In this document: positions 1 through 6,200 of the stretch, piece by piece
Layout: every line of letters starts with the position of its first letter
How positions within the stretch are numbered: position 1 is the stretch's first letter
Assembly: GCA_014763905.1 (NCBI GenBank)
Contig: JACXUN010000075.1
Coordinates: forward strand, 1 to 7,288
Length of the DNA: 7,288 bases
Source: Campylobacterales bacterium
GTDB taxonomy: Bacteria; Campylobacterota; Campylobacteria; Campylobacterales; Sulfurovaceae
Direction: 5' to 3'
The notes under the pieces: generated by a model
Told to the model about the DNA's origin: nothing
Database searches by the model: none
What the model saw: the letters and a program-made list of their open reading frames with translations, nothing else
Translations under genes and position numbers: made by a program

Positions 1-14
1 GTAAAGCCCGAAGG

Positions 15-116
15 GAAGCCTAAAAATAGGCAATCTTCAAAAAATAAAATTCTTGAATTAGCTACGGCTAGTCCTACGAATTTTGATTTTTCAAATCTTG
101 CCTATTTTTAGGCTTC
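15..116. repeat. 102-nt nested inverted repeat (large imperfect hairpin)
   Basis: Positions 15-33 and 98-116 are perfect 19-bp inverted copies. Inside them a second stem pairs 40-52 with 78-91, with one bulged base at 85. The tip holds a small hairpin at 59-70 (TAGC/GCTA). Each outer arm is also a small palindrome by itself: 18-31 and 100-113 are GCCTA-4 nt-TAGGC. No target-site duplication is visible at the ends and no ORF lies within. It sits about 80 nt downstream of the HPF stop codon. It could be a structured 3' UTR or terminator region, a small non-autonomous (MITE-like) element, or a genome-wide extragenic palindrome. The folding is seen directly; the role is unknown. Confidence 0.75.
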
Positions 117-168
117 TGTGACTATGATATCCCGTCGAACTCAGGTTAGTAAGGAGTTTTGGGTAGAG

Positions 169-189
169 GGACAAAGCATAGCTTTGTCC
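169..189. repeat. Perfect 9-bp-stem palindrome downstream of HPF
   Basis: GGACAAAGC (169-177), loop ATA, then GCTTTGTCC (181-189) form a perfect hairpin starting 10 nt beyond the HPF stop codon. On the minus strand it is followed by CTCTACCCAAAACTCC rather than a T-run, so it is not a textbook intrinsic terminator. It may still mark or protect the 3' end of the HPF transcript. Confidence 0.6.
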
Positions 190-198
190 GCTTGTCTA

Positions 199-729
199 TT
201 AATATAAACCGAACTTTCCGTCGGCACGCTTATACATAACTCTCATGAGTCCATCGTAGTCATTAAAGACGATAAATTGACGTTTTTTCTCAGCTTTGAG
301 TGCTTCGATTGCTTCTTCAAAATCAAGCGGCTTATGGAGTTCTAAGTCCATTGGTACTATCTCTACCTCTTCTGGTTCAAGATCTAAAACCGCTTCAGCC
401 TCATCACCCAAATCTCTAAATGACATGATTTTGTGATTTTTGATCTTGTCGGCATGTCTTCGTAGTGCTTTTTGAGCTCGGCTTAATGCAACGTCTGCTG
501 CTGCATAAACATCTTTGTCGGCTTGTGTAATCACGATAGTATTTTTGTCTGTCAGGTTGATAACAAGTTCTAACGCCACACCGCCTTTCTTCTTGTTGTC
601 ACCTGAGATTATAGTGTTAGTAGAGATAATTTCTAAATTGTACTTCTCTAACCCGTCGATTCCTCTAGCAATATGGTCTCTGATAGAGTCAGATAGATCA
701 AAATGTCTTCCCACTATATTTTTACTCAT
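199..729 (-). CDS. hpf: Ribosome hibernation promoting factor, long form (HPF/YfiA family)
   Basis: Cytoplasmic protein of 176 aa. Long HPF binds the 30S decoding region in starved or stationary cells and, through its C-terminal domain, pairs 70S ribosomes into inactive 100S dimers. Residues 1 to about 100 form the S30AE domain, starting with the typical SKNIVGRHFDLSDSIRDHI and containing the basic helix ALSRAQKALRRHADKIKNHK. An acidic linker follows at about 105-122. The C-terminal dimerisation domain occupies about 123-176 and includes KPLDFEEAIEAL and the family ending FIVFNDYDGLMRVMYKRADGKFGLY (152-176). The length fits the long form, not the short gamma-proteobacterial HPF/YfiA. The ATG at 727-729 is preceded by AAAAGGA at 736-742, 6 nt from the start. 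It is monocistronic in this view, 185 bp from the pseudopilin genes, with no functional link to them. Confidence 0.95.
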   Translation of the reverse strand: MSKNIVGRHFDLSDSIRDHIARGIDGLEKYNLEIISTNTIISGDNKKKGGVALELVINLTDKNTIVITQADKDVYAAADVALSRAQKALRRHADKIKNHKIMSFRDLGDEAEAVLDLEPEEVEIVPMDLELHKPLDFEEAIEALKAEKKRQFIVFNDYDGLMRVMYKRADGKFGLY

Positions 730-825
730 GATATATCCTTTTCATTACTGTTATACCTAAAACAACTTTGAAACAAAATGGTATTTTTTTAAGCTTTCCC
801 ATATATTTCTAAAATCGTCCCAAGT

Positions 826-860
826 CTCTAATTATAGGCAATAAAAGTAAATGAATGATT
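826..860 (-). promoter_or_regulatory. Candidate sigma-70 promoter for hpf
   Basis: On the minus strand a perfect TATAAT -10 box lies at 836-831. It is preceded by T-rich sequence (TTTACTTTTATTGCC) rather than a clear TTGACA, as is usual for housekeeping promoters of Campylobacterota. Transcription would start near 824 and give a 5' leader of about 95 nt. Alternatives in the same gap are TATAAC at 755-750, with T-rich DNA upstream and a very short leader, and another TATAAT at 891-886. The rest of 730-914 is AT-rich and shows no gene and no convincing terminator for the pseudopilin unit. Confidence 0.4.
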
Positions 861-914
861 AATCTTTCTATTAAAAATTATCTTCATTATAAATTTAAAT
901 AATTAGTTTTGATA

Positions 915-1445
915 TTAAAGCTTTTGAACAGTTCTACGATGAAATGTTTGATAAATATCATTGCTTGCATCACTATCGAGATTGAGCGGATGATCCAATA
1001 TTTTGTATTTGACAAAGACATCAACCATCAGTGATATCGTCGCATCAAATCCGCTGCTGGTATTGGTATCCCATCTTTCAAGTGAAACCGCATTACACCC
1101 TGCCGGGAGGAGGGTCTTGTTGCCTATATATTGGATATTGGTCGTAATCTCATAGAGATTGCCGCTGTTCCCGAATTGTGAATCAATGCTTTCGAGACAG
1201 TTTCCATTGCCGATTCGATCATAATGGATTGCATAGAGAAGAGCCTGCTCGGTATAAGAGCGAGCCAGTAGAGCGGCTTGTTCTTTTTGATACTGTGCGG
1301 TGGTCTCATGCACTGTTTTGCCCGTGATACCCATAATCAATGCCGTCAAAGATGCCATAATGACGATAGTAACAATGGCGGTGATCATAGAGAATGCCGG
1401 TCGATGGTTATGATGCGGTATCGTTATAGCGTTTGTTAAGATCAT
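915..1445 (-). CDS. PilX/MshP-like minor pseudopilin lacking Glu5
   Basis: A 176-aa prepilin-like protein. The leader MILTNAITIPHHNHRPA is followed by FSMITAIVTIVIMASLTALIMG, a hydrophobic N-terminal helix (about residues 18-40) of the type IV pilin kind. Cleavage by prepilin peptidase would fall at A17/F18, as in its neighbour, which also has Ala at -1. Position 5 of the mature chain is Thr, not the usual Glu. Absence of Glu5 is known for PilX, MshP and GspK-type subunits that sit at the filament tip. A helical segment (about 44-75) follows, then a small globular part with two cysteines (C83, C117) that could form a disulfide. One glycosylation-type sequon, DTNTS, is at 126-130. The start ATG overlaps the upstream stop as ATGA, with only a weak Shine-Dalgarno, implying translational coupling. 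It is the last gene of the unit. The family call is moderate; the exact subunit is uncertain. Confidence 0.75.
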   Translation of the reverse strand: MILTNAITIPHHNHRPAFSMITAIVTIVIMASLTALIMGITGKTVHETTAQYQKEQAALLARSYTEQALLYAIHYDRIGNGNCLESIDSQFGNSGNLYEITTNIQYIGNKTLLPAGCNAVSLERWDTNTSSGFDATISLMVDVFVKYKILDHPLNLDSDASNDIYQTFHRRTVQKL

Positions 1446-2479
1446 CTTATTACCGCCTTTTCTTTACAGATACTGACATTGATAGGCGTACCGTCGCTCT
1501 CTCTCTGCCCGATATCCTCTTGGGCACAGATTTTGAATCGGATCACACCGCCGGTTTCGGAAAATTTGAAGACAGAGACATTGCTCATCAATACATGACG
1601 GGTTCCCGATAGATAGGTGTCTCCGTTCCACGGTTGATAGTTGGAGTAGAGGACGAGATCATAGAGGGTTCGTCCATCAGTTCCGATGACGATATTTCCT
1701 TGGGCATCTTGGCGTGGTTCCGGAGCAACGGCATAGGCACTCCATGCCAGCTTATACCGTTCGGTAATGATCTTATCTCGAATAGCCGCACTATTAGGAT
1801 CGGAAGCCCGAGTGAAGCGTAAAGTGTTGTTATCATCCATCAATACCGGAAAGATACAATCGGTGTTGCTTTTGGCATCTTCTGGAATGAGACCCATACA
1901 GATCGGATCATACTCTCTATTGCCGTCATAGTAGTTGTCTTTTTCATCAAATAAAACAGCAGCGGGGCGATTTTGTAGATCTACATGAGTCATGTCATTC
2001 TCATCTATCGAGAGATGACTGATGATATCACGTGCATGGACTAAATATGAACCCGGCGTATCAAAACGGTTTTTGGAAGCACTCTCATAATTGGCTACAC
2101 CGCTCCAACCCGGCTGCTTGGTATAAGCCGCCAATGAGTCGTTATCATAACCGATCCACTCGATGGAGGTATAGGTCTCTCCGGTCGTCGGTACATCTTT
2201 GAGCGGAAGCCAGTTAACTCCTCGACTTGCTGTGAATCCACCGGCTAAAAATGTTTCATGATCTTTGGAGATGGTACTGCCTTGAATCCGATAACTAAGA
2301 CGGTTGACAATCTGATTGACAACCAGTTCGGTTCGGGTACTGATGTTATAAACCGCACGTTGCTGAATATAGTTCTCATACACCTGTGCAATGATTTGTG
2401 AGGTAATTGATGCGACGATACCCAAAACGACCAGTACAAAAATCACTTCAATGATACTAAAAGCTTTACGGCTACGCAT
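1442..2479 (-). CDS. PulJ/PilW/MshO-like minor pseudopilin
   Basis: A 345-aa prepilin-like protein with a very short leader MRSRKA, then FSIIEVIFVLVVLGIVASI: mature Phe1, Glu5 and a hydrophobic helix to about residue 27. Cleavage would be A6/F7, so Ala replaces the more common Gly at -1. The length is much greater than a major pilin and fits PulJ/PilW/MshO-type minor subunits. The globular domain is polar, with four cysteines (C194, C208, C318, C338) that suggest two disulfides, and ends in a beta-rich stretch around VSVFKFSETGGVIRFKICAQ. One D/E-X-N-X-S/T sequon (DDNNT, 215-219) is present. The ATG overlaps the preceding gene's stop by one base (TAATG); a Shine-Dalgarno AAGGGAG lies at 2489-2495. 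It would sit in the inner membrane before assembly and in the filament tip afterwards. Confidence 0.82.
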   Translation of the reverse strand: MRSRKAFSIIEVIFVLVVLGIVASITSQIIAQVYENYIQQRAVYNISTRTELVVNQIVNRLSYRIQGSTISKDHETFLAGGFTASRGVNWLPLKDVPTTGETYTSIEWIGYDNDSLAAYTKQPGWSGVANYESASKNRFDTPGSYLVHARDIISHLSIDENDMTHVDLQNRPAAVLFDEKDNYYDGNREYDPICMGLIPEDAKSNTDCIFPVLMDDNNTLRFTRASDPNSAAIRDKIITERYKLAWSAYAVAPEPRQDAQGNIVIGTDGRTLYDLVLYSNYQPWNGDTYLSGTRHVLMSNVSVFKFSETGGVIRFKICAQEDIGQRESDGTPINVSICKEKAVIR

Positions 2480-3222
2480 TAGTATTGACTCCCTTCTGGC
2501 GTATAGGTACCAATATTGCAGGAAAAGGCATGAAGGGTGATGCTTTTATTGAGTTCGGCAACATCACTGTTGGAACTTAGATTTACGGTAATGAGCTTGA
2601 TATTGCTCTCCTCTCCGACTAAGAGGGTCGTACCAAATAGATTATTGTCGGTTGTCAGATTACTGTTGGTCATAGGGGTGAAACCCAAAGGCAATGGTTT
2701 ATCTTGGGCATAACGTACTGAGGTGGTGATAGAGATATTTTTATCGACATAGTCTCCAATCCCGACATTAGTTAGACTGCTCTCACTATCGCTGTACTCA
2801 TTATTGAAAAGCATTAAGCTGAACGTTTGTCCATTGGCATCATCGATATCATCAAAATTCGTTTTATCCTCGCCATTATCCAAACCCAGAGTAGAAGCCA
2901 AAACCGGTTGATTACTGATTTCAGATACACGTCCGTTGACATTGGTTAATCCATCAAGATTAAACGGCGGGCGGTTAATCGTAATAATCGGAGCCACCCC
3001 TGCCGAGGTGTTGGCATCGGCTTCATCCCAATGTTTGCTCAGCAAGATTCCCACATGAGAAGCCGTAGCTGCGATGGACTCCTGCTGTAGAGCCACATAG
3101 CTGCTGCTGATCGACTGTTGAATCAGCATCGGAGTAGAGAGCAGTACGATACCGATGACCACAATAGCAAAGATCAACTCTACCATTGCGATACCGGGTC
3201 TTAAGTTTGATTTACCAATCAA
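2479..3222 (-). CDS. Type IV prepilin-like minor pseudopilin (PilV/MshD-like position), TTG start
   Basis: I place the start at TTG 3222-3220, giving 247 aa. It follows AAAGGAGGT with GGAGG 5 nt away and leaves a normal 10-residue leader MIGKSNLRPG. Starting at the in-frame ATG pair (3264-3259) would add 14 residues with no comparable ribosome site. The mature chain begins IAMVELIFAIVVIGIVLLST: cleavage G10/I11, Glu at +5 and a hydrophobic helix to about residue 31. The rest is a polar Ser/Thr/Asn/Asp-rich domain with one cysteine (C235), so no internal disulfide. Three D/E-X-N-X-S/T sequons occur: DANTS (N71), DKNIS (N162) and ELNKS (N225). It overlaps the giant gene by 11 nt and the next pseudopilin by 1 nt. 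It is too large and too unusual to look like the major pilin; a minor or priming subunit is inferred. Confidence 0.82.
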   Translation of the reverse strand: MIGKSNLRPGIAMVELIFAIVVIGIVLLSTPMLIQQSISSSYVALQQESIAATASHVGILLSKHWDEADANTSAGVAPIITINRPPFNLDGLTNVNGRVSEISNQPVLASTLGLDNGEDKTNFDDIDDANGQTFSLMLFNNEYSDSESSLTNVGIGDYVDKNISITTSVRYAQDKPLPLGFTPMTNSNLTTDNNLFGTTLLVGEESNIKLITVNLSSNSDVAELNKSITLHAFSCNIGTYTPEGSQY

Positions 3223-6200
3223 TTTTACCTCCTTTGGAGTTGGAGTAGTTGGTATTGGCATCAATCTCAGTAATATGACCGGTCTCTCCGACTCCGGTTA
3301 TGACACCATTGCTGTTACCTTTGAAATTGACTCTCCAGAACGGTTTACCCTCATCATTAATGATATGGTGATAGAGCCACGGACTCATTTGATCGATGGT
3401 TACCGTTACTCTCCACGGTAAAGAGCCGTGATTAGTAGCTGTCGTGATATCCTCAATACGTCCGGCTCTACCATCATGGAAGTTTGGCAGTGAAGCCGCA
3501 TCGGTAACGCTATCAGACGGATCACCAACCGAGAGTTGACTAATCGAACCATCGGTGCTGCTGTCGTGAAGATGAGCCGTATACCAACCTGATTGGGCAA
3601 AGCTCTCACTGAGCCCGTTGGTGTTGATCATGGTGCTACACCAACTTTGGTTCATATCCCCGCAGTAAATCGCGACATAGATCGGGGTATTGAGACTGGT
3701 TCCAGTGACATCTCCGTAGTTCTCTTGATACGGAGCCACTTTGCTGTAGTAAAAGAATCTCGTGCCGGTTCCATTTCTATCCAGTTGACCGGTGTCTGCT
3801 CCGCCGTATGGGATAAAGTTGTCACTGCCGTTACTATACGATGTCGCATCCACAGAGGAGGCATTGAGATCCCTAAAGATCACCTTGACCGGGTTCATCG
3901 GTTCATTTAGATCTTTGGTGATATTATACAGAATACTCACTGAACTGTTACCCTCCTGAGATTTGACAAAAGCACTGCTTGGGATGGTGATATTGTTATC
4001 CAACCGCTCATAGAGATCAGATGCATTATAAGCATTCCCGTTAAAGGCATATACATAGTTGAAATCCATTGGGGTTCCATTACGGGTCAAGATTTTATTG
4101 TAAACGGTCGAGTCGGTTAGATTCTGATCACTGGTAATCAAGTATTGCAGATCGATATTAACCGCTTCTGCCGCACACCCTTCGACGAAGTTATAAAGCC
4201 GTTTATGGTTTTTACCTTGGGCAATCACATCTCCGCCAATCTCTACCCCCATATCCAAGCTGAGGTTTAGGTCACCCATATAGACATGGTTACGGTTGGT
4301 ACCGTTTGCATTGCGGACAAAGGTGTTGGTGATATTAAACTCATACGGTTCAAACTCTATGACAATCGAATCAAACAGTGCGTTGTTTTCAATATCTGAG
4401 CTGATATTACATCCATATTTTCCACCGATTCGTTCACTGTTATTATAATCAACGATACATCCCGAGAGTTCAGGGTTGGTATCGTTTTGATCGATATGCG
4501 TCCAGTTGATATCCAACAGGGTAAAGAGATAACGACCCGCTTCCAGATGGTTGAAATCATCACCGATCAGTTCTCCTGAACTAAACGTTCCTCTCATCGT
4601 ATTTTCTTCAACGAGATCAACATTTTCCAAGATATTACAGTTAGTCGTTGAACCATCAAAGTCAAGAACACCTTGTAACTCCCATGGGTTATCGGTCTTG
4701 TACTCCGTTTCTAATGTACCGGAAGTGTCACGCACCGCGGCAGCATTGAGTCGGTAGGGATATTCGGCAGCCAGCGATACCGGGTTAACTCCTTTGCCTC
4801 CGGTCGTATTATTATTGGTGACCTCCGTGAGATTATCACTGATCGCTACATTAAATCCAAGCGGACGAATGGCAAAAAGATCACTGGCATTCATGCTCTC
4901 TTCTCCCACACAACCACAGGTTGCCGCAGAACTCAATTTATTGTCATAGTCTACCGGATTACTATAGTCTCCATAGAGAATCGAACCATTACCGTCTTCT
5001 AACCATGAGATACGGAAGAGGGCTTTTCGTGTGGCATGATCAACCGCCAAATCATCAGCTAGCGTAACCGGTATCCGAGAGGTTGGACTGCCTTGAGGGA
5101 AGTAGATATAACGAGTCTCCATCAAGAGTGGATCCGGATTGGTAGTATTGACATCATAGAGATCAACTTTGATGGTGACATCTTCGACTTCAAGCTCCTG
5201 ATAGTCTGAGAATGGATTATCATAACTCGCGACCGAGTAGTCGAAATCTTTTCCAACCATCTGGGTATACAGATGACTCTTGACTTGGTATTCGTAGGCA
5301 TTGGTCGCCGTGTATCCACCGCTATCATCCCGCTCCACTCTAAAAGTCATATGGTCATCATTGAGAATGATTCCTACCGCACGGGTATCCATAAGTATAA
5401 GATTATTTGGAGCGTAGATATCCACATAAAACTCTTCATGGTGTTCTACATAGGTATCCCCTATGACTGTAGCATTGATCTCATAGCTGGTTATTCCTAT
5501 CGGCAAAGCAATATATTGTGCCGTGCCGTCAAAGTCGGCTTCATCTCCGGTATGGGTATCGACATGACCGGCTGTTCCGATAGGATAAACGGCGTTGACC
5601 CCATCGGTATAGGTGACCCAGAAGCCGCTATTGGCTTCGGTTGGACGGCTAAACTGCAAGGTGAAATTAAAGGTGGTAGTTCCACTGTTTCCTTCAAATT
5701 TTTCCATATTGGTGATGTGGGTTAACGCAACTGGTTCTGTTATATTGGCATCTGGACAGCTGGTACCGTCATGGTAGTCACTTAACGATTGAATCGATGA
5801 CATCTCATAGAGGGCTCCGGTGGCGGTATCGACTTTATAGAAGCTATCTTGATCCGCGACCATAAAGATATCGCCGTCTATATCGGTATAGACTAGAGCG
5901 ATAGCCGGTTTGTCATTATGAGTTGCCGTCCCGACTGGTGTAACATTACCGGTTGTTAGATCGATTTTGGCGACTTGATTATTGGTTCCATCGGCATTCT
6001 GCAGCATGGCATAGAAGTACCCACCACCACCTTCTGCCATATCCTCAAACCGTACCGAACTGCTGAGGGTAATGGTACCAACCACTTTCACTTGATCGAT
6101 ATCGATCTTGTAGATCGTATTGCTCATGCCGGTTGCTTCCATTCCCACATAGTAGTATCCGTCACGACCAAATTCACCGGCATAGAACTGTTTAGCCGGT

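Noticed and set aside
131..160. Short resemblance to 5S rRNA (GAACTCAG) or, on the other strand, a tRNA T-loop (GTTCGA)
   Set aside because: Only about eight bases match; the flanking stems needed for 5S rRNA or a tRNA T-arm do not form.
515..760. Plus-strand ORF opposite the start of hpf
   Set aside because: It is a shadow of a strongly supported gene, with no recognisable domain and no ribosome site considered convincing.
805..826. Possible sigma-54 promoter on the minus strand (TTGGGACG)
   Set aside because: The -24 part is partly matched, but the spaced GC of the -12 element is missing.
860..914. Intrinsic terminator after the pseudopilin unit
   Set aside because: The stretch is AT-rich with only weak A/T pairing and no GC stem followed by a T-run.
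3259..3264. ATG ATG as the start of the first pseudopilin
   Set aside because: It would add 14 residues (MMPIPTTPTPKEVK) ahead of the leader and ignores the strong Shine-Dalgarno placed 5 nt before TTG 3222.
5273..5725. 150-codon plus-strand ORF inside the giant gene
   Set aside because: It lies antisense to a Calx-beta-like coding region with clear protein-level signal; its translation is low-complexity and matches nothing I recognise.
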